Assembly: GCA_018660305.1 (NCBI GenBank)
Contig: JABJKO010000231.1
Location: 1-23,657 of the forward strand
Reading direction: 5' to 3'
Source: Rhodospirillaceae bacterium
GTDB lineage: Bacteria > Pseudomonadota > Alphaproteobacteria > MPNO01 > UBA2964
Length of the DNA: 23,657 nt
Shown here: positions 14,877 through 23,024 of the stretch, piece after piece
Layout of the letters: every line of letters begins with the position of its first letter
Position numbering within the stretch: the stretch's first letter is position 1
Made by a program: the position numbers and the translations under genes
The notes under the pieces: model-generated
The model's database searches: none
What the model saw: the letters and a program-made list of their open reading frames with translations, nothing else
Told to the model about the DNA's origin: nothing

Positions 14877-15404
14877 ATGCCTTGGAATCTATCCGGGGAA
14901 AATTCGGGGATCCGCCGAGCTAAGATTGCGGGTGCCGCCATATTGATGGCGTCGGTCTTTGTGGGCAGTGCCCATGCCGCTGACTGTCTTGGCGCACGTG
15001 ACCGCGATTCTCAAGTGGTCCGGGCCCTCCAAAGCCGTCTCATGGTCGCCGCCTTCAGCTGCAACGCGCGTAGTGACTATAACCAGTTCGTACGGCGTTA
15101 CCGGCCCCATTTGGCCTATCACGGTCGTGGGTTGCAAAGCTATTTCCGGAAGCAATATGGCCGGTCCCATACCAAATCCTTGAACCGGTTTGTCACCCGC
15201 CTCGCCAATGGCGCATCGCAGGTCAGCATCGCCGATCGTGGTCTGTTCTGCGAGCAGAGCCGGGTTGCGTTCTCCGAACTTATGACCGCGCGGAGCTATG
15301 AGGCGCCGCTGGTGTTGCAGGCCGTCGCGCTGCAATCCGATTGGCGCTTCAAGCCGGCCCGCGTGTGCGAGGCGGTTGCCGAAATGCCCGAAGAAGTCCA
15401 GTAA
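14877..15404 (+). CDS. Exported four-cysteine protein of unknown function
   Basis: A 175-residue protein I do not recognise. A signal peptide spans residues 1-34 (RR at 13-14, a hydrophobic stretch, then SAHA|AD). The mature part has four cysteines, C37, C62, C125 and C164, consistent with two disulfides in the periplasm. It is basic in the middle (RRYRPHLAYHGRGLQSYFRKQYGRSH at about 73-98) and has no membrane segment after the signal. The ATG at 14877 is chosen because GAGGAGG sits 6 nt upstream; an upstream in-frame ATG at 14838 lacks this. The gene is monocistronic and ends at a strong terminator. A CtrA-like site lies about 110 nt upstream. Confidence 0.75.
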   Translation: MPWNLSGENSGIRRAKIAGAAILMASVFVGSAHAADCLGARDRDSQVVRALQSRLMVAAFSCNARSDYNQFVRRYRPHLAYHGRGLQSYFRKQYGRSHTKSLNRFVTRLANGASQVSIADRGLFCEQSRVAFSELMTARSYEAPLVLQAVALQSDWRFKPARVCEAVAEMPEEVQ

Positions 15405-15435
15405 GTTTCCGAATTCAGAAATTAAATCAGAAATT

Positions 15436-15463
15436 AAAAGGGCCCCAGCAAGGGCCCTTTTTT
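15436..15463. terminator. Bidirectional rho-independent terminator
   Basis: AAAAGGGCCC (15436-15445) and GGGCCCTTTT (15452-15461) form a perfect 10-bp stem with a 6-nt loop. A run of six T follows on the plus strand and TTTTAATTT on the minus strand. It separates the convergent exported-protein gene and ompA-like gene and can serve both. Confidence 0.9.
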
Positions 15464-15468
15464 GTGTC

Positions 15469-16560
15469 CTATTCCAGGATGATCTCAACCCGCCGGTTCT
15501 GCGGTTCCCGAATGCCGTCGGCCGTGGGGACCAGCGGCTCTGCTTCGCCGCGGGCCAGGACCGCAATGTCATTCCTGCCAATGCCCAGCCGTTCAAGCAG
15601 GCCCCGGACCGCGACGGCACGGCGCATGGAGAGGCCCTGGTTGTAGCGATTGGTTCCAGACCGGTCGGCGTGTCCGGTCAGACGGAGCCGGGCCTTGCCT
15701 GCCCGCCGCACTTCACTGGCCGCGCTCTGGACGATGCTGCGCGCCTGGCTGGTTAAAGCCGAGCTATCCCAATCGAAGAACACGAGGAAGTTGCGGGTGA
15801 TCGGTTTCGGCGGCGGCGCGGGTGCCGGGGCCGGCCGTACGACCGGTGCCGGAGCGGGCGCGGGTGCCCGTCGTGGCGCCGGAGCGGCGGCGGGCATGAC
15901 CGGATCGGCCATACGCTTGGGTGCGCCGAATGAATAACGAAGACCCACCAGAATATCGTGGCTGGTGTAATCGGAATCGACGGAAGCGCCGGCGGCCGTG
16001 GTGAAGCCCAGATCCGGAACCGAGAAATAGCGATAGGTGAAGGTCAGTTTCGTCCGTTCGCTCAACGCGACCGAGACACCGGCCGACCCGTGAAAGGCAA
16101 AGGCCAGATCATCATCGTCGATGGAGCTGCCTGACACAGGAGAGACGTTGTCCGCATCAACCTGCGCAAAACCGACCCCAAGACCCACATAGGGCTGGAA
16201 CTTCTTGTTGCGGAAGAAATCGTAATAGCCGCTGACCATCAGGCTGAGGGTCGCGAAATCGCCCGATGCGGCGGTGCTTCCCACATTATCAACATCGTTG
16301 CCGTGGTAATCGAACTCCAGGGCGCCGCGAAATCCGTTGCCATAGCCATAGCCGATCCCGAGGCCCGTCGCGAGCCCAAGCTCCAACTCGGCATCCTGGT
16401 TACTGGTGGCAGTATCGAGGCTGGAATCGGTCGGGATAGAGGCACCGGCCCTGCCTTCCGCATAAAAGCCTTTATCGTCGGCCAGGGCCGGGCTGACGGC
16501 ACCGGCCAGCGCGACCGCGCCGGCCACAGCAAGCGCCGTAATGTATTTATAGATAGACAT
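15469..16560 (-). CDS. OmpA-family outer membrane protein
   Basis: A 363-residue outer membrane protein in three parts. A signal peptide covers residues 1-27 (PALA-type cleavage). An eight-stranded barrel of the OmpA/surface-antigen kind spans about 30-215, with alternating hydrophobic strands such as 'LSLMVSGYYDF', 'FQPYVGLGVGFAQV' and 'TKLTFTYRYFSV' and a final 'DILVGLRYSFG'. An Ala/Pro repeat linker (about 222-255) leads to a C-terminal OmpA domain with the peptidoglycan-binding residues in TGHADRSG and NRRVEI. It anchors the outer membrane to the cell wall. The start at 16560 is preferred because GAGG lies 6 nt upstream; ATG 16572 is an alternative. Confidence 0.9.
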   Translation of the reverse strand: MSIYKYITALAVAGAVALAGAVSPALADDKGFYAEGRAGASIPTDSSLDTATSNQDAELELGLATGLGIGYGYGNGFRGALEFDYHGNDVDNVGSTAASGDFATLSLMVSGYYDFFRNKKFQPYVGLGVGFAQVDADNVSPVSGSSIDDDDLAFAFHGSAGVSVALSERTKLTFTYRYFSVPDLGFTTAAGASVDSDYTSHDILVGLRYSFGAPKRMADPVMPAAAPAPRRAPAPAPAPVVRPAPAPAPPPKPITRNFLVFFDWDSSALTSQARSIVQSAASEVRRAGKARLRLTGHADRSGTNRYNQGLSMRRAVAVRGLLERLGIGRNDIAVLARGEAEPLVPTADGIREPQNRRVEIILE

Positions 16561-16729
16561 ACCCAACCTCATTTCCCCGGATCAGCCACTCAACGGACTC
16601 GCGCCAAAATATATACCGTTTAGCGAGTCGCCCACCAGCACTCTTGAACGAATTATTAGCCGTTGGCTGGAGGCGGACGGTCGCGGCTGATATCATGGTA
16701 GTTCAGGAAACCGGAAGGGGAGACAGTCC

Positions 16730-17122
16730 ATGGCTCACAAACGCGTCAATCCCGATACCATACGGCCGCCGGGCGGCAACTATACACATTCGATCGAAGT
16801 CGATCCGGGTGCCAGATTTCTCTATGTCGCCGGCCAGACCGGCGTCGCGCAGGATGGTACTATTCCCGATGGCATCGAGGCCCAGGCCGAACTGGTGTTC
16901 GACAATATCAACAAAGTCCTGGCGGCGTCCGGCTACGGTCTTGAAGACGTGGTGTTTCTCAAGACATTCATGACCAGCCGCGATGACCGTGAGGGCTATC
17001 AGGCAATCCGCAGCAAATTCTGGGGCGATGTCAAACCGGCATCCACATTCCTGTTGGTGTCCGGTCTGGCCAATCCGAAGTTCCTGCTGGAGGTGGAAGT
17101 CGTTGCCGCCAAGCCCGCTTGA
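16730..17122 (+). CDS. RidA/YjgF-family protein lacking the catalytic arginine
   Basis: A 130-residue protein of the RidA (YjgF/YER057c/UK114) family, trimeric proteins of which the RidA subgroup deaminates reactive enamines and imines. Family features are 'LYVAGQTGVAQDGTIPDGIEAQAELVFDNINKVLAASGYGLEDVV' and the C-terminal 'LLEVEVVAAK'. The position of the essential Arg105 of RidA (PAR) is S105 here (PAS), so imine deamination is not expected. It belongs with the other Rid subgroups, which often sit in catabolic operons. The start has GGGGAGA upstream. It overlaps the VOC gene and heads a RidA/VOC/amidase operon. Confidence 0.88.
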   Translation: MAHKRVNPDTIRPPGGNYTHSIEVDPGARFLYVAGQTGVAQDGTIPDGIEAQAELVFDNINKVLAASGYGLEDVVFLKTFMTSRDDREGYQAIRSKFWGDVKPASTFLLVSGLANPKFLLEVEVVAAKPA

Positions 17123-18047
17123 TCCGCCGCAAACACCAACCGGAGATCAGATTTTTCTCGATCATGTGGGCTGGTTCGTGCCGGATATGGAGGCTGCCGG
17201 CGCGGCCTTCGAGGCGTTGGGGTTTGTCCTGACGCCGTTTGTCGCCCAGCAGAATGCCGATCCGGCCGGCGGGCCGCCGTTGCCGGCCGGAACCGGCAAC
17301 CGGTGCGCCATGCTCAGCCGGGGCTATCTCGAAATCCTCACGACGGTGCCCGGGGTGGAGACACCCTTGGCGGCGCAGATGCAGGCGGGGATTGAAAGCT
17401 ACACGGGGCTGCATCTCATCGCCTTTACGGGGGATGATGCCGAGGGCGCACATGCCAGGCTGGACGCGGAAGGGTTCGGGCCCCAACCGCCGGTGCATTT
17501 GCGCCGGCCGCTGCAATTGCCCGACGGTGGCGAGGCGGAAGTGGCCTTTACCGTCCTCCGCGTGCCACCCGATGCCATGGAGGAGGGGCGCATTCAAATG
17601 CTGCGCCAGGAGACCCCCGAGCTCGTGTGGCAGGATCATCTCATCGCCCGCGACAATGGCGTGGCCGCGCTGGGTGGTGTCCTGCTGTGTGTCGATGATC
17701 CCGGGGCCGTGTCGGATCGCTATGCGCGCTTTACCGGCCGCAAATCGACCGGTGGCGGGGATTATCGTGTCATCGATCTCGATCGCGGCCGTCTGGCCTT
17801 TGCCACGCCCCGGAAATGCACCGATTTGCTGCCCGGTGTTTCGGTACCCGGAACCCCCTTCATGGCCGCGGTGGCGCTTCGGGCCGATGATCTGTCTGCC
17901 CTTCGCGGGCGCTGCGAATCAGCCGGTATCCGCCAGCTTTCTGCCGATGACGGGACGGTCCGGATCGATCCGGCCGATGCCCAGGGCGCCGCCCTGGTGG
18001 TGTTTGGTCCCGATAATTCATGGCCGCCTGAAGCGGCCCGGGCGTAG
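17103..18047 (+). CDS. VOC/glyoxalase-like domain protein
   Basis: A protein of about 314 residues with a glyoxalase-like (VOC superfamily) fold. The N-terminal 'FLDHVGWFVPDMEAAGAAFEALGFVLTP' is the classic first module, and a second module begins near 'NGVAALGGVLLCVDDPGAVSDRYARFTGRK'. The His of DHVGW and the Glu of RGYLEIL are candidate metal ligands. The most likely start is TTG at 17103, inside the end of the RidA gene, with GGAGG 9 nt upstream; no ATG lies near the conserved N-terminus. It is coupled to the RidA gene (20-nt overlap) and followed 24 nt later by the amidase. The substrate is unknown. Start confidence is moderate. Confidence 0.78.
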   Translation: MPPSPLDPPQTPTGDQIFLDHVGWFVPDMEAAGAAFEALGFVLTPFVAQQNADPAGGPPLPAGTGNRCAMLSRGYLEILTTVPGVETPLAAQMQAGIESYTGLHLIAFTGDDAEGAHARLDAEGFGPQPPVHLRRPLQLPDGGEAEVAFTVLRVPPDAMEEGRIQMLRQETPELVWQDHLIARDNGVAALGGVLLCVDDPGAVSDRYARFTGRKSTGGGDYRVIDLDRGRLAFATPRKCTDLLPGVSVPGTPFMAAVALRADDLSALRGRCESAGIRQLSADDGTVRIDPADAQGAALVVFGPDNSWPPEAARA

Positions 18048-18071
18048 ATCGAAAACGATGGAGAGGAACCC

Positions 18072-19424
18072 ATGATGCAGCCGGTTTCCGAGCAGGCAAG
18101 GGCGCTTCGGCAGGGAAAAACCACAAGTCGTGCCCTGACAGAAGAATCCCTCGCCCGGATCGACGATCCCGACGGCGAAGGACCACGGACATTCATTCGG
18201 GTATTTCACGATGCAGCGCTTGCCGCCGCGGACGCCAGTGACCGGCTGCGGGCAACCGGAATTGTCCCTTCGCCGTTGGCAGGGATTCCGGTTTCCATCA
18301 AGGATCTGTGCGATGTCGGCGGGTTCACCACCCATGCGGGCTCGGCCACCATGCGGAACGCGCCGGCGGCGGCTGGCGATGCGCCCGTGGTATCACGGCT
18401 GCGGGCGGCCGGTGCGGTGATCGTCGGCACCACCAACATGACGGAATTCGCGTTCGGAGGGCTGGGGCTCAATCCGCATTTCGGCGATTGCCGTAATCCG
18501 TATGACCGCGAAACGGGTCGGGTACCAGGCGGCTCGTCGTCAGGCGCGGCCGTATCGGTGGCCGATGGTATGGTCGCCGCCGCCCTGGGGACCGACACGG
18601 CCGGTTCGGTCCGTATTCCGGCATCCATGTGCGGCCTCGCGGGTTTCAAGCCCACCCGGGCGCGTGTGCCCACCGACGGCCTGTTCCCGCTTTCCACCAC
18701 ATTGGATTCGGTTGGCCCGCTGGCCCCCACGGTAGGCTGCTGTGCCCTCATGGACGCGATTTTTTCCGGTGAACCGGCGATCATGCCCGAAGCGGTTCCG
18801 CTGGATGGGCTGCGCTTCGCCGTGCCCGATACGCTGGTGACCGATGATCTGGAGCCCGAGGTCGCCGCTTCGTTCGAACATGCCCTGCAGGCTCTGTCCG
18901 GCGCCGGTGTCCGCATCACCGAGATGGCTTTTCCGGAACTTGGCGAACTGGCCCATGTGGGCCGCGCGCGCTCCCCGTCCATAGTCGAAGCCTATGCCAT
19001 CCACCGGGAGCGTCTCACGGACATGGCCGACCTCATGGATCCCCGTATATCCAAAAGGCTTCTCGCCGGCGCCGCGCTGAGCGGCGCGGATTACTATGAC
19101 ATCCTGCGTTTTCGGGAGGATCTGATCCAGCGGGCGAACCGCGTAACCGCGCCGTTCGATGCGGTCATCATGCCCACCCTGCCCATCATTGCACCGCCCA
19201 TCGCCAATTTCATGGGCAGCGAGGACAGGCTGTGCGATCCGCATATCATCATTATCCGCAATACGGTGATCGCCAATCTGCTGGCCCGTTGCGCCCTGTC
19301 GATCCCCTGTCACGAGGCCGGAACGGCGCCGGTCGGCTTTACGCTGATGGGCGAGAACATGGCCGACAAACGGCTTCTGGGAATTGGTCTGTCGGTGGAA
19401 AAAATCCTGAGCCCAAATGTCTGA
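18072..19424 (+). CDS. Amidase signature-family amidohydrolase
   Basis: A 450-residue amidase signature enzyme, which hydrolyses carboxamides to acid plus ammonia. The Ser-cisSer-Lys triad is visible as K77 (PVSIKDLCD), S155 (PGGSSSGAA) and S179 (GTDTAGSVRIPA). The spacing of 24 residues between the two serines matches the family. The sequence around G132-P144 (LGLNPHFGDCRNPYD) is also typical. ATG 18072 has GGAGAGGA upstream. It is the third gene of an operon with RidA-like and VOC genes. It could hydrolyse amides made by the nitrile hydratase 15 kb away, but it is not next to it, as amidases of nitrile operons usually are. GatA is unlikely because no GatB or GatC is nearby. Confidence 0.9.
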   Translation: MMQPVSEQARALRQGKTTSRALTEESLARIDDPDGEGPRTFIRVFHDAALAAADASDRLRATGIVPSPLAGIPVSIKDLCDVGGFTTHAGSATMRNAPAAAGDAPVVSRLRAAGAVIVGTTNMTEFAFGGLGLNPHFGDCRNPYDRETGRVPGGSSSGAAVSVADGMVAAALGTDTAGSVRIPASMCGLAGFKPTRARVPTDGLFPLSTTLDSVGPLAPTVGCCALMDAIFSGEPAIMPEAVPLDGLRFAVPDTLVTDDLEPEVAASFEHALQALSGAGVRITEMAFPELGELAHVGRARSPSIVEAYAIHRERLTDMADLMDPRISKRLLAGAALSGADYYDILRFREDLIQRANRVTAPFDAVIMPTLPIIAPPIANFMGSEDRLCDPHIIIIRNTVIANLLARCALSIPCHEAGTAPVGFTLMGENMADKRLLGIGLSVEKILSPNV

Positions 19425-19451
19425 CGTGCGGATCAGGGGCTATCTTATTTA

Positions 19452-21149
19452 TTAATGTGTCTCGAAGACCCGCTGATAGTCGGCGATCTTCTCATTAAGC
19501 GCAGCGGTTTCGGCGTCTGTTGGATTGTCGGGGTCAGCCGCCGGCGGCAGAGCGCCGAACCGCATCAGGCAGGCAATGAGTAGCAGCCGGGCCTTGGTGG
19601 AGGTCAAATTGCTGCCGCCGATGAAGCCGCCACCGCCTGACGAAAATCCCTCGTTATTGCCCCGCCCGACGCGGACCACCGGCATGCCACACCGGATGGC
19701 GCGGGCTAGCAGCCGTTCGCGGGACTTGTTGGTCATGGAGCCGTAGGGCGACTGCCCTTCGATGACGAAACCGGCCAGCGGATTGTTCCGCAGATTGTCG
19801 TCGATCTGGGCCAGCGTATCGACTTCCCGCTCGGGTCCGCTGTGGAACGATTCCGCCGTGTAGTTGCCATCCTTCACGATGGACACATGGGGCACGGCGG
19901 ATTCGATCAGATTGCCGGCGCCGTCCTTGATAGGAATATCGGTCAGTCTGATGCCATTGTCGGACTTTACAATGCCTTCGACGCTCTGTGGGATCCGCGT
20001 CCGGTTGACGTCCGACTGCCAGCTATGTTTGGCGCCGGGCAGGTAGGTCAGGATCGGGTCCATGCCGTGGCGGATGCCGCCCAGCAAGCCGCCATGACCG
20101 CCGGTGACGATATAGCCGCCGGGCCGCGCGTCGCCTTTCTGCACTTCGCGGGAAGCGAATATCTGCTGTTCCTGGATGACCACCATGCCCGCCTTGTTAC
20201 GGCCCTGGTCGTCCTGCCACACCTTCGAGGTGATATAATCCACGGAATCCACCAGATTCTTGGGCCCATCATTGCTGATCTCGCCATGGGGGCGCTGGGC
20301 GGCATTGCCGATAACCGGCAAGTGGGTGTCCAGCAGCAGATTGAGCCAGTAGAGCGTCTCCTCGATGCGCGGGCTGCCCTGGGTCCAGATGGCGCCCAGA
20401 TAATCGCCCGTATCGAGAATGCGCTGGGCCTCGTTGGCGATGCGGGCCAGGGCCGGGCGCGGCGGCGATACCGACAGATGCCGTGGCCGGTAGACGAAAT
20501 AATCCTCACCCAGACTCTCGGGCGGAATATCACCGTCGCCCGTGTCGGTCCGTTGATCCGCCGGCAGGCCCTTGGTGTAGCCGCTGGACGGCAGGACCCG
20601 GAAAAAATCCATCTCCGCCCGTGCCGAAATCAGATTGCCGCTACCGTTCTCGGCGATACTGAACCGATCGATTTCCTCGAAGATCCGCGAGCCGTCAGGA
20701 TAGTAGGGCTGGCGGCTCTGTTCCGCCGGGGCGCCCGGATAGGCGCAATCATCCTCCCAGGGGCTGCCATCCGCCTGCCGCGCCATGTAGGGCAGGGGAT
20801 AAAGCCCATCCTCCGGTGTCAGTTCGACCCGATAGACCGCCCGGTCGTCATCGCCTTGCCGTGTCGGGTGAAACGCGCCGCCGGTGTCGAGATAGCCGTC
20901 GGGCGGGCCGTAGAGCTCCGCCGCATCGGCCTCCAGCGGGTGCGCGCTGAACTGTTCCACATAGAGGGTGGCGGGCGCCGCGAGACGTTGCGGCCGCAGC
21001 ACGTCGAAACGCTGCGGACTGCCGTCGGTGTTGGTCAAGGGCGGCAGGCCATATTGCTGGCGCGCCTTGTTGCTGGTGACCAGCGGCGGGCTGTTGCTGA
21101 TGGTGGCGTTGGATCCGGATAAATGCGCGATGCGGGGTTTGTCGGCCAT
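19452..21149 (-). CDS. Large asparaginase-like protein with altered active site
   Basis: A 565-residue protein related to L-asparaginase/glutaminase. Recognisable stretches are 'IAHLSGSNATIS' at 7-18 (the TGGTIA position, with T16 as possible nucleophile), 'EETLYWLNLLLDTHLPVIGNAAQRP' and 'ISNDGPKNLVDSVDYI' near 263-306, and 'GMPVVRVGRGNNEG' near the C-terminus. The usual second catalytic motif HGTDT is replaced by TQGSP (256-260), so the Thr-Asp pair is missing. A non-family segment of about 170 residues separates the first two catalytic regions, and the total is far longer than the usual 330. There is no signal peptide. It lies 14 nt downstream of a small exported-protein gene. Ordinary asparaginase activity is doubtful. 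Confidence 0.72.
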   Translation of the reverse strand: MADKPRIAHLSGSNATISNSPPLVTSNKARQQYGLPPLTNTDGSPQRFDVLRPQRLAAPATLYVEQFSAHPLEADAAELYGPPDGYLDTGGAFHPTRQGDDDRAVYRVELTPEDGLYPLPYMARQADGSPWEDDCAYPGAPAEQSRQPYYPDGSRIFEEIDRFSIAENGSGNLISARAEMDFFRVLPSSGYTKGLPADQRTDTGDGDIPPESLGEDYFVYRPRHLSVSPPRPALARIANEAQRILDTGDYLGAIWTQGSPRIEETLYWLNLLLDTHLPVIGNAAQRPHGEISNDGPKNLVDSVDYITSKVWQDDQGRNKAGMVVIQEQQIFASREVQKGDARPGGYIVTGGHGGLLGGIRHGMDPILTYLPGAKHSWQSDVNRTRIPQSVEGIVKSDNGIRLTDIPIKDGAGNLIESAVPHVSIVKDGNYTAESFHSGPEREVDTLAQIDDNLRNNPLAGFVIEGQSPYGSMTNKSRERLLARAIRCGMPVVRVGRGNNEGFSSGGGGFIGGSNLTSTKARLLLIACLMRFGALPPAADPDNPTDAETAALNEKIADYQRVFETH

Positions 21150-21163
21150 GGGTCAGGCTTTCC

Positions 21164-21508
21164 CTAGCGTTTTCCGCCGGTGCAGCGGAATTTGTCTCGG
21201 CCAACCATGCCCGAGCGCCAGACGGTGCAGGCGATGATGTGGCCGGTCTGCGCATCTCGCAGCCAAAGGGTGTTGCCGCCGGTTCCGATGGGTTGCAGGC
21301 CGGATATCTGCCTCTTATGCGGGACAGCGTCCTCCTCCACCGGGGCTGGCGTGCCGCGTAAGACAATTGGCGGGTGCGATTCGCCTTCGGTCGACAGATT
21401 TTCCATCTGATCGCCGCGGATGACGGTGAGGGTCGCGGCGCTGCCGACGGTCCCGTTGATCGTCCAGAACGCGCCAATGACGGCGCAGAGTATGAGGATC
21501 CTCATCAT
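21164..21508 (-). CDS. Small exported protein of unknown function
   Basis: A 114-residue protein I do not recognise. A signal peptide covers about 1-25 (MMRILILCAVIGAFWTIN… ending near GSAA). The mature part has two cysteines in 'IIACTVWRSGMVGRDKFRC', perhaps one disulfide, and the stretch 'GGNTLWLRDAQTGHIIAC' that resembles beta strands. The start at 21508 has GGAA 8 nt upstream; an open frame extends further but without a signal-like start. It is co-directional with, and 14 nt upstream of, the asparaginase-like gene, so the two are probably co-transcribed. Confidence 0.65.
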   Translation of the reverse strand: MMRILILCAVIGAFWTINGTVGSAATLTVIRGDQMENLSTEGESHPPIVLRGTPAPVEEDAVPHKRQISGLQPIGTGGNTLWLRDAQTGHIIACTVWRSGMVGRDKFRCTGGKR

Positions 21509-21642
21509 GATGCCGGTTCCTTTCCCTGATGTTTTGTGAATAAGCCTAGCATGTGGCCGGCGCGCCGTCTCGGGCCGTGCCGCTCGCCATATCAAGGGTT
21601 TAGGGTATGTCGGGACAGTGCGGAATGCGTTAGAACCGTGTC

Positions 21643-22167
21643 ATGGAGGATGATCTCTGGATTTTCGGCTATGGCTCTCTGGTGTGGCGTCCGGATTTTC
21701 CGTTTCGTGAGAGACGGCCGGCCTTCATCGAAGGCTGGGTCCGGCGTTTCTGGCAGGGCTCGACCGATCACCGCGGTGTCCCCGGAGCGCCGGGCCGGGT
21801 GGTGACGCTGTTGCCGCAGGCGGACTCCGTTTGCTGGGGCATGGCCTACAATATCGGCGGCGAAACAGTCGATGCGACACTGGCCCATCTCGATTACCGC
21901 GAGAAGGGCGGCTATCAGGTGGAGCGGACCGTGCTGAATTTCAACGCGGACAAGGCTGTACCCGATGGCCTGGTCTATGTGGCGACTCCGGAGAATCCCA
22001 ACTATCTCGGCCCCGCTGATCCCGGCGATATTGCCCGGCAGGTCTGCGGATCCCATGGCCCCAGCGGCCCCAATGACGAATACGTCCTGAAGCTTGCCGA
22101 CGCGCTCCGCGCCATGGGGGTGGACGATCCCCACATCTTCGAAATCGAGGCGTTGATACGGCTCTAA
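21643..22167 (+). CDS. ChaC-type gamma-glutamylcyclotransferase
   Basis: A 174-residue protein of the ChaC family, which cleaves the gamma-glutamyl group of glutathione (and possibly other gamma-glutamyl compounds) to 5-oxoproline plus the remaining part. The N-terminal substrate loop 'WIFGYGSLVWRPDF' (YGSL at 10-13) and the catalytic E87 in 'LDYREKGGYQVER' are intact, and 'VYVATPENPNYLGP' is a family signature. Length is typical. No clear ribosome site precedes ATG 21643. The gene stands alone, divergent from the small exported protein. Link to the GS-like ligase at 6200-7684 is possible but only inferred. Confidence 0.9.
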   Translation: MEDDLWIFGYGSLVWRPDFPFRERRPAFIEGWVRRFWQGSTDHRGVPGAPGRVVTLLPQADSVCWGMAYNIGGETVDATLAHLDYREKGGYQVERTVLNFNADKAVPDGLVYVATPENPNYLGPADPGDIARQVCGSHGPSGPNDEYVLKLADALRAMGVDDPHIFEIEALIRL

Positions 22168-22257
22168 GTCGCATTCCGCGGGGACTGGCTCTCCGGCTAC
22201 CACTTTCCAGCCGGCTAACTCCCTCACATATCACGATGAATCCGGATTGTTCACGGA

Positions 22258-22364
22258 TAGTAGAAATTGCCAATTAACTAATCATTTTAGAAATTTTTTT
22301 CTTCGTTTAATTGATATAACAGTATTATAATCCGTTATTATGTTAATTTTCGGTAATTTCAGAT
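22258..22364 (+). promoter_or_regulatory. AT-rich promoter-like region before the thiol dioxygenase
   Basis: This stretch of about 107 bases is strikingly AT-rich against a GC-rich background. It holds TTGATA (22311-22316), a perfect TATAAT (22326-22331) and TATTAT (22336-22341). TTGATA to TATTAT is 19 bp apart; TATAAT has no good -35 at 17 bp. No Shine-Dalgarno sequence is seen before the ATG at 22365, so the leader may be short. Confidence 0.45.
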
Positions 22365-22943
22365 ATGCATGATTTGATCGACCCTTCGGCCCAAGACGCC
22401 ACGGTCCTGCCGGTAAAGGCGCAGGCGGTGCTGGAACAATTTTGCCATGCGGTTGGGGCGGTAATCGAAAGCACATCCCTGCAGGCGGTGCCTGCGAAGG
22501 TAGCCGATATTCTGCCCGGTCTGCTGGCCCGGCCGGATCTTCTGACCGACACGCAGCGGCAGGCCCCGGCGGATAGCTACGGCCGCAACCGGGTGTTCAT
22601 CTGTCCGCAGGACAAGTTCTCGGTCCTGGCCATGGTCTGGCCGGCCGGGGTTACCACACCCATCCATGATCATCGCGACTGGTGCTCGTTGGGCGTCTAT
22701 GAAGGCGTGATCGAGGAAACCTATTATCACCCTCTGAGTGATGCGCCGGCCTGCACCATCGCCGTGCCGCACAAAGTTGTACGCCATGAACCTGGCGCCA
22801 TCGGCCATTTGCCGGTGTTCGCGCCCAACATACATAAAATCCATAATCCAACGGACGAGGTCGCCATTTCGATCCATGTTTACGGGGGAAATTGCGAGAC
22901 CCTCGGACCCAATCTGGACAAGATATACACAGTCCAGTCTTGA
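22365..22943 (+). CDS. Cysteine dioxygenase-family thiol dioxygenase
   Basis: A 192-residue cupin of the cysteine dioxygenase family, which oxidises thiols such as cysteine or 3-mercaptopropionate to sulfinates with Fe(II). The iron ligands are H101, H103 (PIHDHRDW) and H157 (NIHKIHN). The catalytic H171 and Y173 (SIHVYGG) match His155/Tyr157 of the mammalian enzyme. Y72 and R74 (YGRN) match Tyr58/Arg60, which bind the cysteine carboxylate, so cysteine is a likely substrate. The crosslink cysteine Cys93 is not at its exact place; C107 lies one residue earlier. A zinc-type oxidoreductase follows 81 nt later on the same strand. Confidence 0.85.
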   Translation: MHDLIDPSAQDATVLPVKAQAVLEQFCHAVGAVIESTSLQAVPAKVADILPGLLARPDLLTDTQRQAPADSYGRNRVFICPQDKFSVLAMVWPAGVTTPIHDHRDWCSLGVYEGVIEETYYHPLSDAPACTIAVPHKVVRHEPGAIGHLPVFAPNIHKIHNPTDEVAISIHVYGGNCETLGPNLDKIYTVQS

Positions 22944-23024
22944 CGTTGAGCGCTCGATGGGGCACATCGCCCGGTCAGGGACGCTCGATAAAATCCTAGC
23001 GCAATATTTTCAAGGAGAGCCGCC

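Noticed and set aside
19842..21122. Long plus-strand open frame of 426 codons
   Set aside because: It is antisense to the asparaginase-like gene, has no ribosome site or recognisable motif, and reflects the GC-rich third positions of the real gene.
22193..22214. CCGGCT/AGCCGG inverted repeat after the ChaC gene as a terminator
   Set aside because: Only 6 bp with a 10-nt loop and no T-run.
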